A stretch of DNA of 64,000 bases from contig NC_060059.1 of NCBI RefSeq assembly GCF_020283565.1, positions 46,830,572-46,894,571 of the forward strand, given 5' to 3'. The stretch comes from Trifolium pratense (taxonomy: Eukaryota; Streptophyta; Magnoliopsida; Fabales; Fabaceae). The notes under the pieces were generated by a model. That model worked only from the letters and a program-made list of their open reading frames with translations. It was not told where the DNA came from and searched no databases. How positions within the stretch are numbered: position 1 is the first letter of the stretch; each line of letters begins with the position of its first letter. The translations under genes were made by a program, and so were the position numbers. This document shows positions 22,995 through 34,336 of this stretch, one piece after another.

Positions 22995-24920
22995 TTATTC
23001 AGAGATTGAAAACATGTTCAGATTTTTCTTTATAAAATCAAATCTTTCAACAGGTAAGGCTTTAGTAAATATGTCAGCCCATTGATTTTCAGTATCAACA
23101 AACTTAATATCTATTATACCTTTATGAACATAATCTCTGATAAAATGATGTTTAATTTCAATATGTTTGGCTCTAGAGTGAAGGATAGGGTTTTTTAGAT
23201 AAATGAATGGCTGCAGTATTATCACAATATAAAGGAATATTGTGACTGCTTACTTGATAATCTTCTAACTGATATTTCAACCAGAGTAGTTGTGTGCAAC
23301 ACTTAGCTGCTGAAATGTATTCTGCTTCTGCTGTTGATAATGCTATGGTAGTTTGTCTTTTACTAGCCCAGGAGATAAGGTTTTCACCAACAAATTGACA
23401 ATTGTCACTTGTGGATTTTCTTTCAAATTTATCTCCAGCATAATCAGCATCACAGAATCCATTCAGCACATAATCATTGGATTTCTTATAAAGTAATCCA
23501 AGATTAGTTGTTCCTTTCAGATACCTAAAGATTCTCTTTACAGCAGTAAGGTGAGATTCTCTAGGATCTGACTGGAATCTTGCACATAAACAGACACTAA
23601 ATAAAATATCAGGCCTTGAGGCTGTTAGATAGAGTAAAGAACCAATCATACCTCTGTAGATCTTTTGATCTACTTTTCCTTCATCTTCTATTTTGCTCAT
23701 GTTGGTTGTTGAGTGCATGAGAGTGTTCATTATCTTGCAGTCATCTAAGTTGAACTTCTTCAGGAGTTCCTTAGTGTATTTGGTTTGATGAACATATGTT
23801 CCTTCCTTCTTCTGATTAATTTGAATTCCAAGAAAGAACTTCAATTCTCCCATCATGCTCATCTCAAATTCGTCCTGCATTATCTTAGAAAAATTCTTGC
23901 ACAAAGAGGCATTAGTAGAACCAAAGATAATATCATCAACATATATTTGAATAATTAAAATGTCTTCTTTGGTTGTTTTTCTGAAAAGTGTACAGTCAAC
24001 TTTCCCTTTCTCAAAACCCTTTTCAAGAAGAAAATTACTGAGTCTGTCATACCAAGCTCTTGGAGCTTGTTTCAGACCATACAGTGATTTCTTAAGTCTA
24101 AAAACATGTTCTGGGTTTGAGATATCTTCGAAACCAGGAGGTTGTTTTACATACATTTCTTCAGAAATAAAACCATTTAAGAATGCACTTTTAACATCCA
24201 TTTGATATAAAGTTATTCCATGATTAACAGCATAAGATAAAAGTAACCTGATTGATTCAAGTCTACCTACTGGTGCAAAAGTCTCAGTATAGTCAATCCC
24301 CTCTTGCTGACTATACCCTTGTGCAACCAGTCTAGCTTTATTTCTTACCACTTCACCTTGCTCATTCAGCTTGTTTCTGAATACCCATTTTGTTCCAATA
24401 ATGTTCTTGTGTGAAGGTTTGGGCACCAGAGTCCATACATCATTCCTTTGAAATTGATTCAGCTCTTTTTGCATAGCTACAATCCAAGCATCATCCTTTA
24501 GAGCTTCATCAATTTTAGTAGGTTCCACCATATAGATAAGTCCAACTAGAGATTCTTCACTTCTAAGTTGAGATCTTGTCTTTCTTGGACTATCTTTGTT
24601 GCCTAGGATCAGTTCCTCTGGATGAGATGATTTGTACTTGAAAATATTCCTTGGGGGTTCATCATCTTCAGACTCATCTACAGCAGGTTCAGGAGCTGCT
24701 TCATTGTTTTGAGGCTCAGAGTCTATTGGAACTATCATGTTCAGAGGTTCTTCTGAAATAGGATGTTCTGAGTAGTTTGGAATGTCTGAGTATTGATCCT
24801 CTGATACCTGAAATTTAGAAAATCCTTCCACAAGCTCTGACACTTGGTCAGACTCTTTGTCATCAAACTTGACATGCATAGTTTCTTCCACAGTATGTGT
24901 TTCAGAAATATACAGTCTGT
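22995..24920 (-). pseudogene. Sirevirus A pol, reverse transcriptase and RNase H part
   Basis: The frame re-enters right after the CACTA element. It contains the Ty1/copia RT landmarks: [44 protein letters not shown] and the catalytic YVDD (about 23939). RNase H follows (GFCDADYAGD, STAEAEY, then the ADIFTKAL end). A one-base frameshift near 23190 splits the C-terminal RNase H tail (23225-22995) from the rest. Confidence 0.92.
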
Positions 24921-24949
24921 ATGCACTACTACAATTTTGACATATAATA

Positions 24950-25180
24950 GCGCCAATTTAATAGCGCTTTTATGTAAAACGCTATTAAAAATTACACCCA
25001 GCGACTTATGACAGCGCTTTTTGGTCGGGCGCTATTATAGATATTGCTTATAATATCGCTTTTTGAATAGACGCTATTATAAGGTGCTAATTAAAAAATA
25101 ACGGAGGCATTTAATAGCACTTTGTGAATAAACGCTATTAAAGGGGTAGTCCTTTTTTAGCGCTTTTTGTTAAGCGTTAT
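24950..25180. repeat. CACTA subterminal repeats, left array
   Basis: Several copies of AATAGCGCTTTT-type units in both orientations, separated by 15-30 bases. In known CACTA systems such repeats bind the transposase. Confidence 0.85.
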
Positions 25181-25199
25181 TGTAGGATTCTTTATCAAA

Positions 25200-26090
25200 T
25201 AAAAATAAATAATGTAACAAAAAACAACGCAAAATTCACAAAACCCATCACGCGTTTCATCAAAGTTAAGTCATCTTCTTCTCTCTATCGAACTCATCTT
25301 TCTTCTTCTCTCCCCAGCAGTTCACTTGAACCCTAGAAACCTTTGTCTTGTCCGTTCTTCTCTCCGTCAAACTCATAAACTGTCTTTTCTCAGTTAAACT
25401 CACATGAACCCTAGAAACCTCCTTGTCTCCATCGTTTCCCTCCTTGAACCCTAAAAGAAAAATCAGTTGAACCCAGAACTCATAAATTCTAAAAATAGCA
25501 ACACAGTGCTCAAATTTTCATCTACTCTGTTTTCGTTATCAAGCCTCCCTTCTCCCTCGCTGCGAACAATTATACGAAACAGGTCATTCCTTTGATCAAT
25601 TTCTTTCTGCTTTTGTTCATGTCCATTCTTGTTTTCACTTTTCAATTTTACCTGAGTTGTAGAAATTTGATGTTGAGCCCCATGCTCAATTGCAGATTTC
25701 TTTGAATTTTTTAGCTCTGACTACTGTAGGTTGCCTCTTCTTCCTTCACTTTTGCTTGCTTTGTGGTATGTTACTACAATTGATTTAGGGTTTTAGGTGT
25801 TTGGTTTGTGTTTGCGGTTTGTTAGTACAATTAATTTAGGGTTTAAAGCAATTTTTTTGTATTTGTGGTTTGTTACTTGGTTATTTTTCATATTTGGATT
25901 AGTGAAGTTCACAAGGAATATATTTCATATATATTAGAATTAGAACTTTAAAAAAAGATACTTTGAAATCAAATTGAATGGAGGATAAAACTATGCCTAC
26001 CATGTTTGATTTCTTATCATGCTTTACAAGTTGTGAATTTGGCAAACAAAATCTTCAAGCTGTGAGGCTTAGTGTTTTAGCTACTGATGT
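25200..26090 (+). other. Gene-leader-like sequence inside the CACTA element
   Basis: A pyrimidine-rich stretch (TCTTCTTCTCTCT and AACCCTAGAAACC phrases, 25270-25460) resembles a plant 5' leader and is followed by GT-rich intron-like DNA. No protein could be assigned. It looks like part of a captured host gene. Confidence 0.4.
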
Positions 26091-26179
26091 TCTATATTTT
26101 TGTGTTGCTACCATTTTTTGATGTGGTTGTGCTTCTGCTTGTGTGTTTTTTTACTATACCAAATGCATTAGAGCTTTGT

Positions 26180-26797
26180 ATTGGATTTGTTTTTGTAGCT
26201 TTAGAGGGGGGTACTTTGTTTGGCTGCAACTTTTGAATCACTTTCGAGCCACGGACAGTTCCAATTCTTGTTGCGTGCAATTTCTATAGCAATGATCAAT
26301 GCCATGATCTCCGTGTGATGACAGAGGGGCCATGGTTTTCACTTAATTTTTGTGCAAAACAGCCCCTAAACCTTGTTGTTTGGTCGCAAAATAGTCCGCC
26401 ACAAGCAGCCGAGTCATTCGTTATTGATCCATCTGTATTTGCCTTCATCCATCCGAAGATTGGAGACCGCCAAAGCACCAATTTATTCAATGATGCAGCT
26501 GCTGGCTTGGGCGCAAACTGGAACTTCTGCAGAATCGCATTTTCTGCTGCGTTTGACAGCCCGGGAGCCAATGACGCGCTCAGATTGCTTGCCGTTAAAT
26601 TTTTTTATTGTGCAGCGTTCATATATAGTTCTCTTTGCGTTTCTGAAGCGAATGCCATTTCTCGCCAAACAAATGGAATGGAAAACATGAAGAACCACGG
26701 CTGTAGCAATGTTGGGAAGGAAAACACTCCAATTTTCGTCAAAGCTTTCAAATATCGAATGAAAACTTGATTTTGTTAATAAATGAATTGTAGTCAT
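26180..26797 (-). pseudogene. RNase H fragment (LINE/RVT_3 type) captured in the CACTA element
   Basis: The minus strand reads a W-ARN-like segment (ICLARNGIRFRNAK), then after a frameshift WMKANTDGSITNDSAACGG, where NTDGS carries the first catalytic Asp of RNase H. After another shift it reads AIEIARNKNW…WLESDS, the next conserved blocks. This matches the RNase H-like tail of plant LINEs or related host genes. At least two frameshifts make it a relic. Its source is not in this window. Confidence 0.7.
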
Positions 26798-26984
26798 GCC
26801 TCAAAGCAAATGAAGAAATAACAGATTCATTTCGATCCCGGGGATATTTTGTCCAGGTAGTTTTGTTGTTGTATTTTTGTTTGCCTGCAATCCTTTCTGC
26901 AATGTATTCTGATGGTTCTAGATTGTCTAATTAGTTTTTGTTTTTGGCTAGTTATCTTTCTAATTAGAACATCTTGATGATTTA

Positions 26985-27850
26985 GGTTTCTCCTCTTCCT
27001 TTTAAAGTCATTGAGAAAGTGTTAAAGGATAATCTCGGACCCGATTTCTCTAAGATGTAAGTTACACTCACTAACTGAATTTTGATTTTATGAACCCTCT
27101 ATCTTTCATTGTTATCTTATATGAGCTTGTTTGTATTAGTATTTGGTATATTTTCTATTCATATATATGGTTCCTGACTTAAAATAGAGTTTAATTTCCT
27201 TGAATCAAGCTAGTAATTTCAATTATGTTATAGGTTGTTTCAAGTGATTTTAATTTACTTTAAGGAATTAGTGTTCATAGATTCTTCTCTGTATCGTCTC
27301 TTAATTGATATTAGAGCTTTTGATTGCGAGACCGCACCCTTCAAAGTTCAAACCCTCTTAGCGAAGTTGCTCCCCTTCAGTTTGTTCTTTTTTCTCTGCT
27401 CTGTGACAAATTTTATGCTCTGTTTGATTGTAATTTCCGCAGGTGTTTTGATGGAGTTTGTGGCTATCAATAATAAATCATGGTCTAATGGATATAGGTA
27501 TTTGAGTTGTTGGCCTCTGTTTTAGGCGCTAGATCTTTCTTTTAATATTTCTTTCTCTTACAGGTTCATTCAGCACCGTAGCAGAGATCTTGTGTATGGT
27601 TTGAGGTGCAAGGAGAAAGGCTTATGTTATTGTTTTTTAGTCTTGTAATTGCTTTAGCTAAGATTCCTGCCTTGTTTCTTCTTTGGTTCCCGTTATTGCA
27701 AGTTTTTGCTTGAATCAATTGAAATGTTTATATTTTTAGGTGTTTTTGTGATGCTCCCAGGGATGATATAGTCAAATGGACAAGAAAATTAAAGAACCAG
27801 TACGCCTGTTATTTAGACATGAACATAGAGGAGAAGCAGATATCTTGTAT
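26985..27850 (+). other. Exon-like segments inside the CACTA element
   Basis: After TTAG at about 26985 there is a short open segment reading PLPFKVIEKVLKDNLG and a GTAAG donor. Other possible exons follow at about 27440, 27565 (FIQHRSRDLVYGLRCK) and 27737 (RDDIVKWTRKLKNQY). The pattern suggests transduplicated exons of one host gene. I cannot name it; a weak likeness of the first to ABC1-type kinase linkers is not enough for a call. Confidence 0.35.
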
Positions 27851-28174
27851 ATGATGTATTTGTGATGCTGAAAAGTCCATACGATGTTCAATCAATTATT
27901 TCTCTTAATGTTTTTTTCTTGTGTTATTAAGTGCTTGATTTTAGTAGATAGGGTGGTGTAATTGTGTCAGATTAGTGGCATGCTACTTAACTTGTGTCAT
28001 CATACAAGTGTTGTAATATATATTAATTTATATTGTTTGAGAATCTTAACCAAAATTTTGTATGGTACATTGTTTGAATGACTTATGTAGTGTGTTTGAA
28101 TTTTAACCAAAATTTCTGATTAATAAAATTTGTGTAGCTCATTTTAATTAAAAAAATATTTTTTTTTGAAAAAA

Positions 28175-28495
28175 AAGAGAGCTTTAATAGCGCTTGTTTG
28201 AAAAAGCGCTATTAAACGTAGACCTATAATAGCATTTTAGAGCATGGGCGCTATTAAAGATATGACTATAATAGCGTTTTCAAAATAAAGCGCTATTAAA
28301 TCTCATTCCCGAAGCAATCTCAGGCAACGCTAGTTTACATATGACAGCGCTTTTCAACGGAAGCGCTATTAAATGTCCATATATGATAGCGTTTTAAAGC
28401 GCTGTTATAGGCACTCAGACATATAATAGCGGTAGCAGTAATAGCGCTTTTAAGCGCTATTAAAAGTCAAAACAAGCGCTATTAAATGCCCTTTT
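28175..28495. repeat. CACTA subterminal repeats, right array
   Basis: At least ten units of the TAATAGCGCTTT / AAAGCGCTATTA motif in alternating orientation. Confidence 0.88.
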
Positions 28496-28509
28496 TTGTG
28501 GTAGTGATG

Positions 28510-29746
28510 CTTTTGAGCATTCAGAGTATCCTATAAAGATACCCTTATAAACTCTAGCATCAAATTTCTTAAGATGAACTTTATTGTTTAGAATGTAACA
28601 GGTACATCCAAACTGATGAAAATAAGAAATATCAGGTTTCCTTCCCTTGAACAGTTCATAAGCTGTTTTGTTCAACTTAGATCTGATATAGATTCTATTT
28701 TGAACATAACATGCTGTGTTTACAGCTTCTGCCCATAAAACCTTTGCTACATTTGTTTCGTGCATCATGGTTCTGGCCATTTCTTGCAGAGTTCTATTCT
28801 TCCTTTCAACAACCCCATTTTGTTGAGGATTTCCAGGAGAAGAGAATTCATGCAATATGCCATATTTTTCACAAAAGGTTTCAAAAGGTTCATTTTCAAA
28901 CTCCCCACCATGATCACTTCTAACTTTTAAAATGGTGTAGCCTTTTTCATTTTGAATTTGTTTGCAGAAGATGCTAAACTCATCATAAGCTTCATTTTTA
29001 GTTCTTAGGAATTTCACCCAAGTCCACCTATTGTAATCATCCATAATTACTAATCCATACTTCTTACCATTGATAGAGGCAGTGTTAACTGGCCCAAACA
29101 AATCAATGTGAAGAAGTTCCAATGGTCTTGAGGTAGAGACAATGTTCTTAGGTTTAAAAGAGGATTTAGTAATTTTTCCTTTTTGGCATGAACCACAAAG
29201 TGTGTTTGAGTGATATTTAATTTTTGGCAAACCTCTGACAAGATCAAGCTTGCTAAGCTTAGAGATTAACCTCCAGTTAGCATGGCCCAACCTCTTATGT
29301 CAGATCCATTTTTCTTCACTCAATGTCAAAAGACACACCACTTTTTGTTCATTCAAGTCAGAAAGATTGATTTTATAAACATTGTTCTTTCTCATTCCTT
29401 TGAATACTATGGATTTGTCAGATTGTTTTAATACAGTATATGATTCCTTATCAAAAACAACTACATAACCATTGTCGCAAAATTGACTTATGCTCAATAG
29501 GTTATGTTTAAGTTCATCGACAAGCCAAACATCATTAATAGACAAAGAAGAATTACCAACTGTACATGTACCTATGATTTTCCCTTTTTGGTTACCACCA
29601 AAACCAACAGACCCTCCATCTTTGAGAGTTAGCTTTGAAAATAATTGTTTCTCACCAGTCATATGCCTTGAGCATCCACTGTCCAGATACCATGAATGAT
29701 TCATGAATCCTCCTTGAGTGGTGAGCTGTATGACAAACAATTTCAA
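28510..29746 (-). pseudogene. Sirevirus A pol, protease and integrase part
   Basis: The protease motif [13 protein letters not shown] opens it. A TGA (29300-29302) sits where related elements have Trp before the HKRLGHAN zinc-binding region. The integrase core follows: CGSCQKGK, HIDLFGP (first Asp), RSDHGGEFEN (second Asp) and [10 protein letters not shown] (Glu). The C-terminal GIFIGYSECSKA is cut by the CACTA insertion at 28506 and continues at 24920. Confidence 0.9.
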
Positions 29747-32034
29747 TCATTGCGATAAAACTCTTCATCGCAGTTAATAATAAAATCATCCCAATACTCG
29801 TCTTCTTCTTTCCTAGATGGCAGATCTGAATGATACATGATTTCAGACTTTGGTACCCATTTGCTTCTGGGTCCAGATTTGTTAGTCCTTAAATGCTTGC
29901 TTTGTTGTTGGACATTAGAAAAGGACTTTGGTTTGGAATAATAACCTTTTTGAAATTTTTGTTTAGCTTGATAATTGTTATTATTCCAAAACTTAGATTG
30001 TTTATGATTCCATAATTTATATTGATCACCAATCCATTGATTTGATTGGTTGTATCTTCTAATTCTAGAGTCATAAATAACCTGAGTTTTGTGTTGCTTC
30101 TGAGGTCTGAGATTTGACTCTTTTCTTTTAAAAAACCTTGAGTTCTTAGGCTGATTTGCTTTAGGTCTTGAAGTCACCTTGGCTCCAGAAGTTGAGGCAT
30201 CAGATTTTAAAGTGTTCAGAACATCTGATTTAATATTCTCAGACTCTGAACAACTTCTATCTTCTGAGCTCCTCTTTCCAGAACCTGAGGAACTTGGTTC
30301 CTCTGAGCCATCAGCTTCAGAATCCTTTAAGTCAGCAGTCTCATCATTCAGAGCACCAAAGTTCTTTCCTTCTTCACTCTGGGGTACTACATAGTACGCC
30401 AGAGATTTTCCAACTCTTTTGGCAGAGGTTTTTACCTTTGAATATGTTCTACCATATTCAAAACCAACTCCCTCTCCACGATGTCTCATGACATTGTAAA
30501 CTAAATTGGCAGCCTTGCTCTTTCCAATATTGAGGTGCACAAACTGTTGAAGAGTCATTTCCTGCTCATCAACTGGTTTGTGGCAAACAGCACAGGCTTT
30601 TTCAAGATCAGTTACTCTGTCAAGAGTTTGCTGATACAGACCTTAAAAGTGACCTTCCTGATCATTCAAGGTATTAAGTTTTTCTTGTAAAAGTTTTTGC
30701 TTGTTTAATACCTTGAGATGCTTCTCAATAACTTTGTTAAGAGCAGTTATGAGTTGAGATTTAGAGCAGTCAGAAAATACCTCATCAGCAACTTCTGAAT
30801 CTGATTCTGGCTCATCATCTGAGTCTATATCTGAGTCCGTTGAGGCCATGAGTGCTAGATTAGCTTCTTCATCCTCTTCAACTTCCTCTTCAGATGATAG
30901 CTCTTCAAATGTAGCCATCAGACTCTTCTTCAGCTTACTTTTGAATTGTTGCTTCTTTGAATTGTACCTTTTACTCTTGTCTTTGGAAGACATTTCAGGA
31001 CAGTCAGCAATGAAGTGTCCTGACTTCTTGCAATTGAAGCATTTCCTTTGTTCTTCCTTCTTGCCACCAGATTTTCTTGAGCTATTACCTCTGAAGTTCT
31101 TTTTATTGAACCTGGCCCATTGCTGAAACTTGGTGAACATAGCAAATTCATCATCTCCCATATCTTCCTCTTGACCATCTGCAGATGATTCCTCCTCAAT
31201 GTCAAGAAGCCGAGTCTTAAGAGCTTTGGAAGAAATCCTAGTTAACTGTAAGGCCACAGACTTGGACTACTTCTGAGCTGCTGAGTCAGCATTCAGAACC
31301 ATCTCATGGCTTCTGAGATTGCTTATCAGGGCCTCAAGACTCATATTCTTGAGATTTTGAGCTTTCTCATTTGCAGTGACTTTGGGTCTCCATGCAAGAG
31401 GAAGACTTCTCAAAATCTTCTGAACATGGTCATAGGTGGTGTAACTTCTCTTCAGAACTTTGAGACCAGATACAAGAGTTTGAAACCTTGTAAACATGGT
31501 TTCAATATCTTCAACTTGTTTCATGGTGAAAAGTTCATACTGTCTTATCAAGAGACTAGCCTTAGCCTCTTGAACCTTCTCATTACCATCATAAGTTGCG
31601 CACATAGAATCAAAAATAGATTTAGCAGAGGATTTGTTCTCAATCCTGACATAATCCTCATGCCTGATAGCACCAACAACAATATCCTTTACTCTGTGAT
31701 GCTTAGTATAGAGCTTTAGGTTAGCTGGTGTAAGTAACTTTCTGTGCTCAATGGATAACCTTCCATGTTCATTCAAGTGCTCGAAAGTTACTCCCAGCTC
31801 AACCAAGTCCCATAACTCATGATCAATAGCAGTGATGTTACTATAAAGCCTTTCCTTCCACCATTCAAATAATGAAGCATCACCATTGAATACAGGGGCT
31901 TTTCTGTTGCCACTGTGTTCATATGATTCATTATTCAAATAGTCATGACCAAAAGCAGCTCTACCACCACTGCCTTCACCAGCACCACTAGTACCAGCAG
32001 TACCAGTTCTAGATGTACTTTCTTCTCCAAACAT
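29743..32034 (-). pseudogene. Sirevirus A gag
   Basis: ATG at 32034-32032. The N-terminal gag domain (UBN2-like; about 255 codons) ends at an in-frame TAG (31269-31267). The frame goes on through a zinc knuckle (CFNCKKSGHFIADC, about 31047-31006), an acidic stretch, a second in-frame stop (TAA 30645-30643) and a Ser/Lys/Gln-rich region to TGA 29743, where a frameshift leads into the protease frame. Two stops and one frameshift mean no complete Gag can be made. Confidence 0.88.
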
Positions 32035-32102
32035 GATGTTTTCACGATCTTTACTGTCTCACTGTTAAGTGAAAGTAACAGACCAGAGCTCTAGATATCA
32101 AT

Positions 32103-32682
32103 TGAAGGTGTGAAAACACAAGAAGGGGGGGTTGAATTGTGTTTTAGGTAAGTTAAAACTTTTTCAAAGTTCTTAACTTAACTAAGCTCGCAGCGGATAA
32201 AGCAATAACAATAACCAAGATCAGAGAGAGAAAAGCACACAACAGATTTATACTGGTTCCTCTCACAAAACGAGAGTAGTCCAGTCCCCTTGCACTTCCA
32301 AGGGATTTCACTATAATCACACAAGATTATAATTGCTCAAGCACACAAGCAAGAGACTTCACCACAATGCTCAAGCACACAAGCAAGAGACTTCTCAAAC
32401 TTACAAGAGTTAATAAAGTTCTTCTATTGTAATACAAATGCTCTTAAGAGAACCTTTAAAATCAAATACAAAGAGTACACAAAGACTTCAGAGTATTTAG
32501 ACTAAGAGTGAGTTTCTCGGTTCAGAGGTTCAGAGCTTGTACTAGCAGATGAAAGATTGTTCGTGCGTGTGTTGTGTTATCTTGTTATTATTTGCAATCC
32601 GCTTCTTCTAGTATATATAACTGAGAAAGAGTCGTTGCAAAAGTAACCCTTGATGGAGATAACCTTTTGTCTTCATGCATCT
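32103..32682 (-). repeat. 5' LTR of Sirevirus A, segment 1
   Basis: It matches 17745-18324 of the other LTR. It contains a 34-bp-period tandem duplication (GCTCAAGCACACAAGC at 32335 and 32369) absent from the 3' LTR. It ends at CATCT (32678-32682), the target site of Sirevirus B. Confidence 0.9.
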
Positions 32683-33701
32683 TGAAATTCTGGTATCACT
32701 AGAATGATGTTACCGAAGATGTCCCAACAACTACTTTATGAATAATGTTGTTTCTATTGTTGGCACATCTTATAACATATAAAAAACTGACAGAAAATAA
32801 ATAAATGACACAAGTAATTGTTAACCCAGTTCAGCCAACTGCCTACTCTGGGGGATACCAATCCAGGAAGGAAATCCACTAATAGCTCTAGTTACTAAGA
32901 CCTCCAGCAAACCTTAGGATTTACGCCTTAAACTAAGACCTCCAGCAAACCCCTAGTTTACGCCTTATAACCTCGACACTACTCATGCAACTTCTGCCTA
33001 GGAACTCCTAGACATGAGATCCCATCTCACTTCCACTCACACAACACAACCTGTGTTGATTATACAATGTTGGGAATGATGTGGCGACAACTTGCCAAGA
33101 CAACACTTCACTTTTGCTTAAAAGCTTCAAGTGAATCACACACGGTAAACTCCGTACTTCAAAGCTTAGGAGTAACCTTAAAATAACAAACTTACTTCTT
33201 AACTCGTGTTATAGAATCCACAAGCAAGAATTACAATCAAATAATAAAAGACTCAACAAAGACTCAATATGTGTAACTAGTACTTTTCCAATGAGATACT
33301 TAGCCTTGAGCTTTGTCTTCGTATATATAGTATAGTAGCACGCTCTTCTAACTTCAGAAAGAATAGGACGCTCCTTGTAGCTCATAAAAGATGATCTGAT
33401 TCTCTTTTGATTTTCATCAAGAATGAATAGAAACTTTCCAAAAGTGTTTAAGGGACTTTCTAGGATAAGTGTGATCATACCGTTGTACCATTAAGTCTTA
33501 TCTTATCCTTAAAATTCCTGATCAGATCAAATCTCCATTAAGCGTGCTCTTTAAGTGGATTTCCATAAATAGCAGATGCTCTCATAAATGCGCGAGATTT
33601 GCGCGAGATTTCCTTGATACAGTATGATGTTGTAACATGTTTTCCAACATCTTGTTAGTATATTTGTTTTAGCAAAATTAAGCCAATTCAAATATCCAAC
33701 A
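32683..33701 (-). repeat. 3' LTR of Sirevirus B
   Basis: 1019 bp, nearly identical to 41633-42651. The same 89-codon open frame appears in both copies at a constant offset and is simply LTR sequence. Confidence 0.95.
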
Positions 33702-34336
33702 ATCTCCCCCTTTGGCAATTTTTGGCTAAAACAATTTCAGGCCATTACCTTTGAGAGATATAAAAAGCGCAATCCTTCAAATCACTATGGTCACACAAAA
33801 GAAGGAATGTTAGAGCATCATTTAAACAAAATTTCACATAGGTGAAAAATATATGCATCAGAGGCAGCAACAGCGGAGTTATCATCAAATAGCCTCGAGC
33901 AAAATAAAACGTGGTATCAGAGCAAATGATTAATCATATCATATGTCATCAAAGATGTTGTGACATATGGGAGCACATCTTCTAGCACATGTTCGTCCAA
34001 TCAGGGCAGCATCCATTCAGTAGCAAACTCCCCCTGACTTCATCAGCTTGTGCATCATCTCAGGGTAAAAAAAATTACTCCCCCTGAATACTTGCTTACT
34101 GCTACTTAAAACATGTCATAACAAAAGACATAACAACATGTAGCAGAAACAAACAAACCAAAATGCTACTCCCCCTTTTTAGCCACAAAATGTGCCAAAA
34201 CAGGAAAGTAAAGTATCCAAAGTGCAGAATTTAAACAAAGTACAGACCATGCACTCAGAAGGTGCTAAAATCCAGGGCACAAAAACCCACAAACCAAATA
34301 ACAAAGTGCAGTAAAAACATTAAAAAGATTACAAAA
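33702..34336 (-). promoter_or_regulatory. Polypurine tract and three upstream PPT-like copies in Sirevirus B
   Basis: The PPT (AAAGGGGGAGAT on the minus strand) abuts the 3' LTR at 33702-33714. Repeated AGGGGGAGT-type motifs lie further into the element at 34027-34037, 34077-34087 and 34168-34180. Multiple PPT-like copies upstream of the 3' LTR are a known hallmark of Sireviruses. No coding sequence is evident here. Confidence 0.8.

Larger units (their letters stand above)
24924..28506. mobile_element. Non-autonomous CACTA transposon carrying captured fragments
   Basis: It starts CACTACTACAATTTTGAC and ends TTTTTTGTGGTAGTG, with the 3-bp duplication ATG on both sides (24921-24923 and 28507-28509), typical for CACTA elements. 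Both ends hold subterminal arrays of the palindrome-like unit TTTAATAGCGCTTTT and its reverse (24950-25180 and 28175-28495). No transposase is present. The interior holds an RNase H fragment (minus) and gene-like exon or leader segments (plus). It interrupts the integrase C-terminus of Sirevirus A; removing it with one ATG restores the frame. Confidence 0.93.
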
